From: Adiantum capillus-veneris
Taxonomy: Eukaryota > Streptophyta > Polypodiopsida > Polypodiales > Pteridaceae
Assembly (NCBI GenBank): GCA_014529385.2
Contig: CM043958.1
Location: 77,064,669 to 77,128,668 of the forward strand
Direction: 5' to 3'
DNA length: 64,000 nucleotides
Shown here: positions 18,325 to 29,016 of the stretch, in pieces
Numbering within the stretch: position 1 is the first letter of the stretch
Layout: every line of letters begins with the position of its first letter
Notes under the pieces: model-generated
Told to the model about the DNA's origin: nothing
Databases searched by the model: none
The model's input: only the letters and a program-made list of their open reading frames with translations
Program-made: the position numbers and the translations under genes

Positions 18325-18948
18325 TGTCACAAACTGATGATGTGTCAAAGCCCTGAAGAAGGGAGCCAACTTGTAGATGTGGGCCGAGGGGTCTAAACTC
18401 TAAGTGAAGAGACAGAGCAGCAGGAAATTAAAGCAGGGCTCACACACACACACACACACACAAGAACTTGCGAAGCAGGTTGATGACGTGACATATTTCC
18501 AGAAATCCCGCTGGCTGATGATGTGGCAGAACTATGCGGATTTTCGCTTTTCACGTTGGCAGTGTTGACGTGTCATAATTGGATAGATTTCTGTAAATTG
18601 CGTTGATAGCTTTTTGGCTTTGCTTTTGGACCAGATGCTTTTGAGTTTGAAGGCTTTTCACTGCAATTGCTTTTTAGGCCAACGGCCTTTAAATATGAGG
18701 TTAGGGCTCATTCTCTGGCATGCTTCTTGGAGAAGGTGCAGAGTCTGGAGTACCGGCTTGTACTGTGTTGATGCAATATAAAGAAATACCGAAAGGGGTG
18801 CCAAGGTTTGGGCCCAATATTCTCTGGGGTGGAATTCCGCCGCTCTGTGTCATGTGTGTCTCTCTCTTTCAGTTCAGTTGTTATTGAAGTGCTAAAAGTC
18901 TGTTAAGTCTGTTCTTTTCTATTGGCACGTGGTGCCCGTCTTGTGATA
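18325..18948 (+). repeat. Element 2 5' LTR
   Basis: The LTR runs TGTCACAAACTGATG to TTGTGATA (terminal CA mutated to TA). A (CA)n run lies at 18441-18461, TTTAAATA near 18688 and a module variant GAAAGGGGTGCCAAGG at about 18791. The 3' half is similar to the element 1 LTR; the 5' half differs. Confidence 0.85.
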
Positions 18949-18949
18949 G

Positions 18950-18961
18950 TGGTATCAGAGC
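18950..18961 (+). other. Element 2 primer-binding site (tRNA-iMet)
   Basis: TGGTATCAGAGC, the canonical initiator-Met PBS, starts two bases after the LTR. It is followed by the conserved hairpin at 18969-18990 (GTGTGCTTT pairing with AAAGCATAC). Confidence 0.88.
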
Positions 18962-19185
18962 ATCAGGCGTGTGCTTTTCTGAAAGCATACCGGTCCTACA
19001 AAAGAGCAGACAGAGCTATTGGAATTTTATCGAGGTATCTTCGTCCTCCAACCTGAACTTATTAGCCACTTCCACCCTTACTTCATCGTGCATCGAGCGC
19101 GCTCCCGTCTTCACCGCTCATGTCTTACAGGGCATAAGCCATTAAGATCACTTGCAAGAGAAGGATCCAAGATTTGTTTCGAGCT

Positions 19186-19560
19186 GCTGTTTTTCTCAAA
19201 GACAGTACCATGTAGATGTCTATAGCTACCAAGCCGCACACTTCCAAGGACTTGGCAAGCTTTCAAGAAATTTTTGTTGCCCGAAGTTATAAGGTTTCTG
19301 ACATCCTCCTTTGGAGTGCAACTTTTGGTAGAGTGGGGTATCCTGAATGCTTGCCATGGAAACCCTAGCAGATTATAACTTGAAATTTCTCGACATCTCT
19401 TACTAGATGTCTCTTCATGAGCAGATGACCTTGGAGGTCGAGTGAGATTCCTATCTTGGGACTACCATCGCCGCCAAAGAAACACTGTCTGTCCAAGACC
19501 TGATGGACCATGGTGTGCTCGGCTACGACCTTATGGAATGAACCTAACCCTAATTTTTGG
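19186..19560 (+). pseudogene. Element 2 gag scrap
   Basis: Around 19240 the DNA encodes a piece like TWQAFKKF, matching SWQAFKTVF in element 1. Further pieces match element 1 gag downstream (DNA around GACCTTGGAGG at 19429 and GACTACCATCGCC at 19460), all in shifting frames. The proline-rich part, zinc knuckle and protease are missing. It is a relic and encodes no working particle protein. Confidence 0.6.
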
Positions 19561-19815
19561 TGCAGGTTTCAGGATGGAAAGTCAGTCAACTTTTCGAGCT
19601 CGACTGATGTCGAGATTGATTTTTAGGTTTGAGTTCTGTTTAATCTTGTTTGGTGATCCTGTTTGGAATTTGTTTGAAATGGATGGTATCTGTTTTGAAC
19701 CTGTTTTGGTGTCGATTTGAATTGTTTGACTTTGGTTTGATACTGGTTTCAATGATTGTTGATTTTACTCTCGGGTGGGGAAGTGAGAAATACTGTTTTG
19801 GTATTGTTTGAACCT

Positions 19816-20164
19816 TGGAACGACGCAGGCCAATGCTTGGGGAGCGTTTCGTTGTATGTTTGAAAACCTCCGAACGACGTAGGCCGATGCCTAGGGAGCG
19901 GGGAGCGTTTGGTTGTATGCTTGTAAAATAATTGTTCTTGTGACTCCCGGCCCGGACTTGGATGGTTATGCGGGAGGAGTATTAAGAAGTCTGAGCAGTG
20001 GTTATTCTCAACACCTCCGAATGACGCAGGCTGCGGTCTAGGGGGTGTTTGGTTGTAAAAGACCTCTATATCTCCCGGCCCGGACCTTTTTAGGTTATGC
20101 GGGAGGAGTGATGAGGGAGTTGTTGAACATCTCCCGGTCCGGACCTTGTTAGGTTATGTGGGAG
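19816..20164 (+). ncRNA. Element 2 hairpin array (types A and B, three each)
   Basis: Same six hairpins and order as element 1: A1 19816-19851, A2 19870-19912, B1 19944-19976, A3 20017-20052, B2 20072-20105, B3 20131-20164. Substitutions relative to element 1 are pairing-compatible in nearly all stems. The inner stem of A2 is TAGGC/GCCTA here and TAGGC/GCCTG in element 1. B3 has TGGGAG opposite CTCCCG, a G-U pair. A3 outer stem CCGAATG/TGTTTGG has changed on both sides yet still pairs. An 8-bp insertion lengthens the A2 internal loop. Confidence 0.65.
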
Positions 20165-20546
20165 GAGTGTTCATCGGCGGCTTTATGTTTCTATGTCTGG
20201 TAACATGCATATGTGAGCATTTGTATTGCATTGTGATGTGCCAACCACTAAATATTCCTAATTGGATGAGATTGCTTGGGTATCTAATTTTAGTGCATCA
20301 AGACACCCGTGGAAGATCAGTACGGTCTGGGTGTGATGGCTAATTTTACTACGCCGGAATATCGAGAGTTCCGATCTGGACGAAAGGAGAAGCTAACTCC
20401 TTGATCAAAAGAGCCGAAAAGAGAAGCTAACTCCTTAACAAAAAGAGCAAACTGATTGTCCCTCAGAAATTTCTTTAGAGCTAACTTGAGTTGTTTTGCA
20501 GATATGCTGCAATCGCGGACGATTACTCTCTTTCAAGAAGGGGCGA

Positions 20547-21165
20547 TGTCACAAACTGATTACGTGTCAAAGGCATGAAGAAGGGAGCTAACTTGCAGAT
20601 GTGGGCCGAGGGGCCTAAACCCTAAGTGAAGAGGCAGAACAGCAGGAATTAAAGCAGGGCTCACACACACACACACACAAGAACTTGCGAAGCAGGTTGA
20701 TGACGTGACAGATTTCCAAAATTCATGCTGGCTGATGATGTGGCAGATATGTACGGATTTTCACTTTTCACATTGGCGGTGCTGACGTGGCAGGATTATA
20801 CGGATTTTTGTAAATTGCGCTGACAGCTTTTTGGCTTTGCTTTTGGACAAGATGCTTTTGAGTTTGAAGGCTTTTCACTGTAATTGCTTTTTAGGCCAAC
20901 GGCCTTTAAATATGGGGTTAGGGCTCATTCTCTGGCATGCTTCCTGGAGAATTGCAGAGTCTGGAGTACCTACTTGTATTGTGTTGATGCAATATAAAGA
21001 AATACTGAAAGGGGCGCCAAGGTTTAGGGCCAATACTCTCTGGGGTGGAATTCCGCCACTCCATGTCGCGTGTTGTCTCTCTCTTTCAATGCAGTTGTTA
21101 TTGTAGTGCTAAAAGTTTGTTCAGCCTGTTCTTTTCTATTGGCACGTGGTGCCCGTCTTGTGACA
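20547..21165 (+). repeat. Element 2 3' LTR
   Basis: The LTR runs TGTCACAAACTGATT to TTGTGACA, preceded by the purine tract CAAGAAGGGGCGA. The CA microsatellite is shorter than in the 5' copy. It is followed by TCCGC. Confidence 0.85.
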
Positions 21166-21526
21166 TCCGCCACCACATTCTTTTGTCCTTGAACATGCAC
21201 AATCTGAATGTGAAATTGTGACAAAATATTTGCCCACTGCATCTGCTTGTCTGAAAGCTGTTTTTGAGACAAGAATATCATAACGTCTGATGATTGATAA
21301 ACACTGTAAAATCGGCTCTGAGTAGAAAGTGACGCCATTTAGTAAGAGCATGGATAAATAACTATCAACAACTCCTCCTCATCGGTCTGTGCAACCCATT
21401 CTGGTCTAGGAAACATTCTGCTCTCATAGGCTACAACATGGCCTACCTGCATCAAGATCGCTCTCAGACTGCAGCCACAAGCATCACAGTATACCTGAAA
21501 TGACTTTTGCAAGTCTAGCAAAGTCA
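21166..21526 (-). pseudogene. Gypsy A RNase H domain
   Basis: Minus-strand frames read LQKSFQVYCDACGCSLRAIL (first catalytic Asp), GHVVAYESRMFPRPE, TDEEELLIVI (catalytic Glu region), a stop, then FLSQKQLSDKQMQWANILSQ and HVQGQKNVVAD, the standard end of Ty3/gypsy RNase H. The third catalytic Asp region (TDHxSL) is changed to QSSDV. Bounded on both sides by insertions (element 3 at 21532, element 2 at 21165). Confidence 0.82.
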
Positions 21527-21531
21527 ACTTC
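21527..21531. repeat. TSD of element 3 (left copy)
   Basis: ACTTC, repeated exactly at 25734-25738. Deleting element 3 joins the gypsy A reading frame (FKTAKEK to LTLLDLQKSF). Confidence 0.88.
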
Positions 21532-23367
21532 TGTCACGAGGATGTGGCAACTGCTAATCTTAGTAGTTGGTTTCTTTCCAATGGCTTTTGTTTAATTTTT
21601 GAGACCCTCTTTTTGAAGTTGCAAATGGTCGGACATTGTATGGCCAATGTGAACGATAGTTTCACCCGCAGACGGGAAGTTGGTCGGCAATGGAACTCGT
21701 AAAGTAAAAGGATGTCTAGGCTCAATTCAAGGTCTTGTAGGTCCCCCCATCGCACTTAGCAAGTTCGTGGATACTAGGAAGTGAACTCAATAAAGGCACA
21801 AAGCCAAGGTGAGGTCACCAAAGGAAAGTACCTGACAGTTAGGCCACATTGCATTATTGGATGCGGTCCCAGTGGGGATAGATGGTTAGATGACCAATGG
21901 GAGTCCAACGGAAGCATCCGTTAAAATTTAGGGAATTGCTATTTTGGACCATGAAATTTGTTCGCGTCGTTACCTTCGGAATGACAAGGGGAACATTTTA
22001 TTACTTTGCTGCAAAGTCAATCGATACACGTGTTGAGAGATTTTTAAGCGAGAAGCCCAATGCGGAGAAATTGCATGTATGAGTGCCAAGTGGCACTTTT
22101 TGGCCAATTTACCAAGTCTGAGAGAACAGAACTTGTAACTGACTTTTTGGAGCAGTTTTGGAGGCTGATAACTCTGATTTTCAGCCATTACTCTGCATTT
22201 TTGAGCTTCCCATGACTTTACCTAGGACCAAGGAGCTCATTTTCAGCATTGGAAGGCATCAGATGCGTATTTACGTGGCTGTTTTGCTGCGTTTCCAGCG
22301 ATACGTAGGTTTTGGTAGCCATGGAACTCTTCTCCTTTTGCATCTATTTGTTCACAGATGCATTACAGCTCAAGCGCAGAAGATGGGGTGCTCGATTTAT
22401 GCTGGGGGGATGCTTCATTGAGAACCTGTCACAAGTTAAGAGCTATGAAGTGCTTGCTTTCATCTCTATGTACAATGTGGTGCTAGGGGTGATGACCTCC
22501 ACACTACACACTGCTCTCTCTCCCCCCTACGTGCATTTATGTGATTCCCCACAAGAGGGCTCTTCATTTGACTGATGTATAATTCTGTGGTTTCATGCTT
22601 TTGTGCCGAGGCAAGAGCCTCCTTCAGCAGGAACAGGAGTAGCTAATTGCTACTTTAAAGCAGGCTTTGGTGAGGGTCATAACCTCACCAAACACCAAAC
22701 AGGTGCGTTTTTAGCACTGTGTACACGCTGTTTTTGGACTGTTTTGCAGCCGCCATGATGCCAGAATCATTGGGAACCGTGCCCCATTGTTAGACCACTG
22801 TTCGGGGGCTGTTTAGGGCTGCAAACAGATGAAAAACCGTTAAATACAGTGTGCTGAATTTACTGTTTTTGGGTAGCCATGATGCCAGAATCATTGGGAA
22901 CCGTGCCCCACTGTTAGACCACAGTTCGGGGGCTGTTTAGGGCTGCAAACAGATGAAAAACCAGTAAATACAGCGTGCTGAATTTACTGTTTTTGGGCAG
23001 TATTCAGAGGGTTTATGCCAGTGGAAGTGAGTTCTAGCAGGGGAGTTGGTTTCGGGCAAGTTTTGGGGTTGTTATGTTGCCGAAATTTTACCAGAACAGG
23101 TGGTATCTAGCTGGATATAGGTAAAGAATTTCCAGGACTTTTCTTTGTAATTACCCTCTTAAAGAAAAAAGAAATACCGAAAGGGGCGCCAATTTTGGGG
23201 CTTACAAGTTGTTGGCGTACGCTCGGAGTATTCTAGCTTCCGAGCCGTGTGTGTGCTTAAGTGTTAATTCCCGTCGCAGGTTACCTTTTTAAAGTGCTCT
23301 ATATGTGTGTCTAAAATAAAGAATTTCGGGTGAAAGCCAAAGCCTACCGCCCTACGGGACGGTTTCA
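21532..23367 (+). repeat. Element 3 5' LTR
   Basis: The LTR runs TGTCACGAGGATGTGG to GGGACGGTTTCA. Relative to the 3' copy it has a 124-bp tandem duplication (22752-22875 and 22876-22999) and an extra segment of about 110 bp near 22030-22150. These explain the 243-bp length difference. The shared module is at 23167-23192. Confidence 0.85.
22752..22999 (+). repeat. 124-bp tandem duplication in element 3 5' LTR
   Basis: Two copies starting GCCATGATGCCAGAATC follow each other directly with a handful of differences (for example CCATTG against CCACTG). The 3' LTR has a single copy. The duplication therefore arose after insertion, or the 3' copy was lost later. Confidence 0.85.
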
Positions 23368-23368
23368 A

Positions 23369-23386
23369 GGTTCTGTTGCCGGGACA
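23369..23386 (+). other. Candidate element 3 PBS (tRNA-Asp-like)
   Basis: GGTTCTGTTGCCGGGACA directly follows the 5' LTR and resembles the tRNA-Asp-type PBS found in many plant gypsy elements (GGCGCCGTTGCCGGGGA) with a few mismatches. It is unlike the Met PBS of the other elements here. The call is tentative. Confidence 0.45.
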
Positions 23387-24140
23387 TCAATCACTTTTTC
23401 GTTAAGAAGTGAGCCTCGGTTGTGTTGGGTAAAAACAGAGTACAGGAACGCGGGATTGTACTATGTCCGACAAAGGGAAAGGCATTATGGAAGAGAGTTT
23501 CTCTTCACAGGACAAACAGGAAATTCCGCATATTCGCTCTACCAAAAAGTGGTCAAATTATAGCTGATTTTTTGCTGCGTTTTTAGGGTTTGCAAGTATG
23601 AACCAAGATGAGATAGAGAGAGGTCTCATGGTGGTAAATTGGCCACTAGATCTCCTGCGGGAGTGATGTTGGGTCTGCCAAGTGGTACGCTGCTCGCCGA
23701 TTTTGTGAGGCCATTGCTTGGATTCTTTGACACATTGGTAAATCATCTTGAAATTTGAGCTTACTTGGTCGTGGGTAGTACGCTACAGTATTGTGGAATT
23801 ATGCTCGTTTGCAGAGGCAAGAGCCTCTTGCACATGTAAAAAGTTATGGGACAGGTTGCAAGATGCTATGTGGTGAAGTTCAAGACCTACTTATACCCCA
23901 ACCCAACTTGTGCAAAGGAGGGATAATGATAGAGCTAGCACATTATATGTATATATGAATTCAGTGTAATAGATGGAAATGACAAAAGTGTGAAGGTCTC
24001 ATTAAGCCATTTGTATCTATGTGTTACGACCTTTCTTGTGGATACATGGGATGATCAAAGAGTGGTAACAACACAAGATCATCAGTGGAATGTATTTATG
24101 ATATGCAATCGAGGACGTTTGCGCTTTCAAGAGAGGGGTA
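23387..24140. other. Element 3 interior, no gene seen
   Basis: This is about 750 bp with only short frames. One opens MNQDEIERGLMVVNWPLDLL near 23598 but stops early and has no recognisable domain. It ends in a purine tract before the 3' LTR. Confidence 0.55.
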
Positions 24141-25733
24141 TGTTACGAGGACGTGGCAACTGCTAACCTTAATTGTTGGTTTCTTTCCAATGATTTTTGT
24201 TTAAATTTTGAGACCCTCATTTTGAAGTTGCAAATTGTCGGGCATTGTATGGCCAATGTGAACGGTAGTTTCACCCGGAGACGGGAAGTTGGTCGGCACT
24301 GAAACTCGTAAAGTAAAAGGATGTCTAGGCTCAGTTCAAGATCATGTAGGTTCCTCCTATCGCACTTAGCAAGTTGGTGGATACTAGGAAGTGAACTCAA
24401 TAAAGGCACAAAGCCAAGGTGGGGTCACCGAAGGAAAGTACCCGACAGTTGGGTCACATTGCATTTTTGGATGCGGTCCCAGTGGGGATAGATGGTGAGA
24501 TGACCAGTGGGAGTCCAACGGACGCATCCCTTAAAATTTAGGGAACCGCTATTTTGGACCATGCAATTTGTTCGCGTCATTACTCCGGAATGACAAGGGG
24601 AACATTTTCTTACTCTGCTGCAAAGTCAACTGATGCACGTGTTGAGAGTAGTTTCGGAGGCTGATACCTCTGATTTTCAGCCATTTCTCTGCATTTTTGA
24701 GCTTTGATCTTCCGATGACTTTACCTAGGACCAAGGAGCTCATTTTTAGCATTGGAAGGCATCAGATGCGTGTTTATGGGGTTGTTTTGCAGCGTTTTCA
24801 GCGATACGCAGGTTTTGGCAGCCATGGAACTCTTCTCCTTTTGCATCTATTTGTTCACAGATGCATTACAGCTGAAGCGCAGAAGATGGGGTGCTCGATT
24901 TATGCTGGGGGGATGCTTCATTGAGAACCTGTCACAGGTTCAGAGCTAGGGAGTGCTTGCTTTCCTCTCTATGTACACTGTGGTGCTAGGAGTGATGACG
25001 TGCACACTACACATTGCTCTCTCTCCCCCTTACGTGCAATTATGTGATGCCCCACAAGAGGGCTCTTCATTTGACTGATGTACAACTGTGTGGCTTCATG
25101 CTTTTGTGCCGAGGCAAGAGCCTCCTTGAGTAGGAACAGGAGTAGCTAATTGCTACTCCAAAGCAAGCACCGGTGAGGGTCATAACCTCACGACACAGGT
25201 GCATTTTCAATGCTATATACATGCTGTTTTTGGACTGTTTTGCAGCCGCCATGATGCCAGAATCATTGGGAACCGTGCCCCACTGTCAGACAACAGTTGA
25301 GGGTTGCTTAGGGCTGAAAACAGATGAAAAACCAGTGAATACAGCGTGCTGAATTGACTGTTTTTGGGCAGGAATTAGAGGGTTTATGCCAGTGGAAGTG
25401 AGTTCTAGGAGGGGAATTGGTTTCGGGCAAGTTTTGGGGTTGTTATGCTACCGAAATTTTGCCAGAACAGGTGGTATCTAGCTGGATATAGGTAAAGAAT
25501 TCCCAGGACTTTTCTTTGTAATTACCCTCTTAAAGAATAAAGAAATACCGAAAGGGGCGCCAATTTTGGGGGCCTACCGATTGTCGGCGTACACTCGGAG
25601 CATTCTAGTTTCCGAAACTATGTGTGCTGTGTTAATTCCCGTCGCAGGTTACCTTTCTAAAGTGCTCTCTGTGTGTCTAAAGTAAAGAATTTCGGGTGAA
25701 AGCCAAAGCCTACTGCCCTACGGGCCGGTTCCA
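24141..25733 (+). repeat. Element 3 3' LTR
   Basis: The LTR runs TGTTACGAGGACGTGG to GGGCCGGTTCCA and matches 21532-23367 apart from the two length differences. The shared module is at about 25537-25562. Confidence 0.85.
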
Positions 25734-25738
25734 ACTTC

Positions 25739-25952
25739 TCCTTGGCAGTCTTAAAAGCGGCAATCTCAGATGGTCGCCGAGTGAAAGGAGCCCCTTATTG
25801 TGTCAAAGAATGTAGAGGAGAAGCAATCTCCGCAAAGAATGAACCGCCCATAATAAGAACATAACTCTAGAAAATTGCGAACCTCATGAACATTCTTCAA
25901 ATCTGGACAATCTTTGATGGTCTCAACCTTGGCCGTATCCATTTTGACACCC
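25739..25952 (-). pseudogene. Gypsy A RT C-terminal part
   Basis: On the minus strand: KMDTAKVETIKDCPDLKNVH, EVRNFLEL, SYYGRFI, and the run into RNase H. This is the connection region after the RT palm in Ty3/gypsy. A stop replaces one residue (LEL*SYY). Element 4 cuts the polyprotein at its right end and element 3 at its left end. Confidence 0.82.
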
Positions 25953-25957
25953 TCCGC
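25953..25957. repeat. TSD of element 4 (left copy)
   Basis: TCCGC on the plus strand; the right copy at 37383-37387 is TCCGT. The gypsy A frame is continuous across the two flanks (GHIVSTEG to VKMDTAK). Confidence 0.75.
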
Positions 25958-26352
25958 TGAAACGAAGGAGAGGAGAGAATCTCCCGGCTACACGGACCGC
26001 CTAAAGACATTTGTCGGACAAACCACCCGACAATATCCACCATCCGGCAGCTCCCCAGTGCTGGGGCCAGCGTCCGAGGATGTTGGCGTGCACGTGTAAG
26101 ACAGAGCGTCCCATATGACCCAGCCTCACCTTCTCGAGGTGACCTCGCGTACTCCTAGCCTCGCGGGCTAACCACTCGCACTCTGGCACTCTGCCAGTGG
26201 GGATTGATAACTGCAAATGAGGCCTTGGCCTCCGTTTTATAATAATGGCCGGTCACACTGGCCGGGTTCACACTACGTCCGCTCGGACACTGGATGCCCA
26301 TCCCGACGGCGTCTGGGGTAGATCCCCTTTCCTATGAGCGGGACATAACATA
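25958..26352 (-). repeat. Element 4 3' LTR
   Basis: On the minus strand it starts TATGTTATGTCCC (TG start mutated) after the purine tract AAGGGGGAAAG and ends CTTCGTTTCA. It matches 36999-37382 with several differences and small indels. Confidence 0.82.
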
Positions 26353-26361
26353 CTTTCCCCC

Positions 26362-26850
26362 TTAAGATCCATTGATGTCCTCATTAATGAAGTGGGGATA
26401 TTGAGCTTTCAGAGCTCTAATTGGGTCCCAAGTAGAAAACCTTTCAAACTGACCCTTCCATTTAATTAAGTACTCATCATAAGCCTTTTGGTGTAAATGA
26501 TGGGTACGATGATCTAAAACTGCCTCTGGTTCTCGAAAAATATCCTCAGTTTGCATATCTTGCCATACATTTTCCTCGATAGGCACAACAACGTCGGCTT
26601 CGCCCAATTTTACTTTAAGGCGGCTGACATGGAACACTGGATGTACATTAACATCCGAAGGAAGAGCTAGTTTATAGGCAACTAGGCCAATTTTCTTTGT
26701 GACCAAGAATTGACCACAATATCTAGTTGAAAGCTTATAATACTTTCTCGTTCGCATAGTCTTGGAGTCCTTGGGTATCTTCAGATAGACCCATTGTCCC
26801 ACCTCTAGAGTCCTGGGAGATCTTTTTGATTAGCATAAGGAGATCTCTTT
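26362..26850 (-). pseudogene. Element 4 integrase C-terminus and chromodomain
   Basis: A 146-codon frame reads GQWVYLKIPKDSKTMRTRKY, CGQFLVTKKIGLVAYKLALP, VHPVFHVSRLK (integrase C-terminal domain), an acidic linker, then a chromodomain EPEAVLDHR, YDEYLIKWKGQFERFSTWDP with the aromatic cage and W-D residues readable. It stops at 26362, ten bases from the LTR. The first residues are cut off by the LINE at 26866; the rest of integrase continues at 33310. This chromodomain is the best preserved in the window. Confidence 0.85.
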
Positions 26851-26862
26851 TGATCTTCATAT

Positions 26863-26866
26863 GTAG
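26863..26866. repeat. Short TSD of the LINE (left copy)
   Basis: GTAG, repeated at 33310-33313 just after the LINE's A-tail. Joining the flanks restores the element 4 integrase frame. Four base pairs is short for a LINE, so the call rests mainly on the rejoined frame. Confidence 0.6.
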
Positions 26867-27000
26867 CCCCCCCCCCCCCGCTGTGCGTTGCACTACCCGG
26901 CCGTTGCCCTCGTGCGCCGCCACCCCCCCCCCGCCCGCTGCCTCTTGAGCTGTCGCCCCCCTGCCCGCCTTATCCGCTCTCCCCCCCCCCCCGTGGCCTT
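26867..27000 (+). repeat. Poly-C runs at the LINE 5' end
   Basis: Three or four runs of C, roughly 10-14 bases each, lie at 26867-26879, 26924-26934 and 26980-26992, with shorter runs between. The minus strand therefore has closely spaced G runs able to form G-quadruplexes. The runs start exactly at the presumed LINE 5' terminus. Confidence 0.7.
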
Positions 27001-27230
27001 CCTCTTTTCCGAAGTTTCCCTGCAATTGGCTCTGGCAGCATTGTTCTCGGACAATGCTCGGCGCGCTTGGTTGCAGAGTTTTTTCTCCGTCCGCTTCTTC
27101 GCCATAGTATTAGACACAGATAGAGGCTCCATCTCCGCTACAGAGGGACTCATCCGAAGCCCCCTCACCCAACCCCGTTGAGCCCACCATTCGACTTGCT
27201 CTTTCACCGTCAGAGCAAGCGAGCCTAGCC

Positions 27231-29015
27231 GCAGAGGTAGAGCGCTTGCAGGCGACTTCTGTCATCTGCAAGATTCTCCGCACCCGACCTAGCAGAGGAG
27301 AGCTGCGTGACCTTCTCCAGGCCCGCATTCTCGCAGAGGTGGGCAAGATCTTGGACGTACAGATACTCGGACGAGGTTACTATCAGATCGAATTTGAGAT
27401 CTCCGTGATGGCATCCAAGGTCATCGCCATGAGTCCATTGACCATCCGAGCAACACGAGCCCACTTTCAACAGTGGAGACATGGTTTCGACCCTACTTCG
27501 GATGTTCTGGTAGAGGAGGCAGACATCCCCATCTCTGTCTGCTTTCCAAGTTTGCGGAGAGAGTACTTACCACTTTTGTCCAGGATAGGCTCAACCATTG
27601 GGACTGTCTTGGAGACACCTCGCACGGCAGCCTCAGTAGCTGCCAAGGCGGTTGGCATTCCCTCAGTTCGCGTTTTGGTTAGGGACACTCACACGCTCTC
27701 AAAGGTCATTCTTCTGCCTCGGATGAGTGGGGGTTGGTTTAGACAGAGTATGGAGTATTCGGGCCTCTCGAACCAGTGCTTCATTTGTTGACAGATGGGC
27801 CATCTTGTGAAAGCCCGTGCACAGAGGAGGCCTCGACCTACACCACAGACTCGGCCAGCCTGCAAGGGCTGGCCAACAGCCACAGACAGAGACAACGCAC
27901 ACATGCAGAGCGACTCTCTGAGCCTGGGGCTCCAGCAGAGAAGGGTTGGCAGCAAGTTCGTGGTCCACGACGGCAAGGGCCACAGCGATAGCCTGACACT
28001 CAGAGTGGTCCTCAGGCGCCTACCCAGCAGCAATGGGTTCCCACGGGGAACCGGTTCGGTCCTCTTGAGTAGGATGAGGTCCCTGCTCCAGCCCCTACCC
28101 CAGCTTTACCCTCGACAGCCCCTCCCCCCCAGAGTTCCTCCCCTCCTCATCATCCTCCCCCCGGCCTCCTTCTCCCGCCGCCTCTTCCCCCCGTCCCTCT
28201 ACCTCTACCGCTCCCCTCCGCCCCTCTTCTCCACCTCTCCCCCCTGCTCCTACTCCCCCCCCTCCTGCTTCAGTTCCACAATCGACCCATGGGGCAGAGC
28301 CTTCTTCGGCTGCTAGGAGATCTCTTGGCGGCACCTTTGCTACGAGTCGCTTGGCGAGAGAGGGACAGCCTTTCTTGCGACCCCCTCTACAGGTACAGAC
28401 GTCTCGCCTTGCAGCTATCCCTCGTGGTCTGACGAGCATCGACATCCGGCGCCGATTGGACTTCTTCCACTACGACTTTACTCGTTTTCTCGGCGACCCC
28501 TCAGCAGACCATGAGGCAGCCTGCTTCAGGGTCCATGTTCTGTTCCTTGCAGCTAGGGGGACAGAGGCGTTGGACTTAGCAGTTGGCTTCTCCTTTCCCC
28601 TTTGCGACAGGGAACAGACTGAGTGGACTCTTGACTCAGTGTTGGGACGGTTGCACACACAGGTCCTAGAGTTCTCTCACCACATGGAAGAACTAGAAGT
28701 TATAGACATGCTTTAGACTTTGTGGCCATTGGCCAAGTTTGCGGTGACACCTCCAGATACAGCAGGATGTAGACACATTTGTTGATTACGTCTTCGCCGA
28801 TACACAGTGCTTGCCATGCTATGTACACATTCATGAGGACTCTTGGACAGAGAAGGTTGCTTTAAGTACGGCTCACTCTGCTTGGGCTTGGGCCAGGCAC
28901 TCGTTGCAGTCACGCCTATCTAGAGGACGCTCGGATGCGGATTACTCCCCATCCAAGCCAGCCTCGAAGATAGCCTGTTTAGCTGCTGCGAGAGCATCTG
29001 TTCTCTCTCGCTCCC
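27231..29015 (+). pseudogene. LINE ORF1 (RNA-binding protein, broken)
   Basis: The frame 27246-27791 contains a region resembling the N-terminal RNA-binding (DUF4283-like) domain of plant LINE ORF1: GRGYYQIEF, TSDVLVEEADIPISVCF, then QCFIC, a stop and QMGHLVKA, i.e. a CCHC knuckle with the last Cys changed. A Pro/Ser-rich segment (28080-28270) follows, then a frame to 28716 (RRRLDFFHYDFTRFLGD) of unknown function and a decayed tail before ORF2. ORF1 coats LINE RNA. The exact start codon is unclear. Confidence 0.6.
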
Positions 29016-29016
29016 C

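Larger units (their letters stand above)
18325..21165 (+). mobile_element. Element 2: shorter relative of element 1
   Basis: LTRs of 624 and 619 bp flank a 1.6-kb interior with a canonical iMet PBS, a scrap of gag, the six-hairpin array and a polypurine tract. Protease, RT and integrase are absent. It lies in the RNase H-integrase junction of gypsy A in the opposite orientation. Compared with element 1 it lacks the telobox array and instead has a CA microsatellite, yet it keeps the LTR 3' half, PBS hairpin and hairpin array. Retention of only these parts suggests that they hold the cis-acting functions. Confidence 0.88.
21532..25733 (+). mobile_element. Element 3: LARD-like non-coding LTR element
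   Basis: Two long LTRs (1836 and 1593 bp) flank a 773-bp interior with no recognisable coding sequence. It has a PBS-like stretch, a polypurine tract (CAAGAGAGGGGTA) and an exact TSD. Large LTRs with a small non-coding interior fit large retrotransposon derivatives. The LTRs carry the shared module although their other sequence differs from elements 1 and 2. Mobilising enzymes must have come from another element. Confidence 0.85.

Noticed and set aside
28095-28445. Minus-strand Gly/Glu-rich frame opposite LINE ORF1
   Set aside because: It is the complement of the Pro/Ser-rich low-complexity segment of ORF1.
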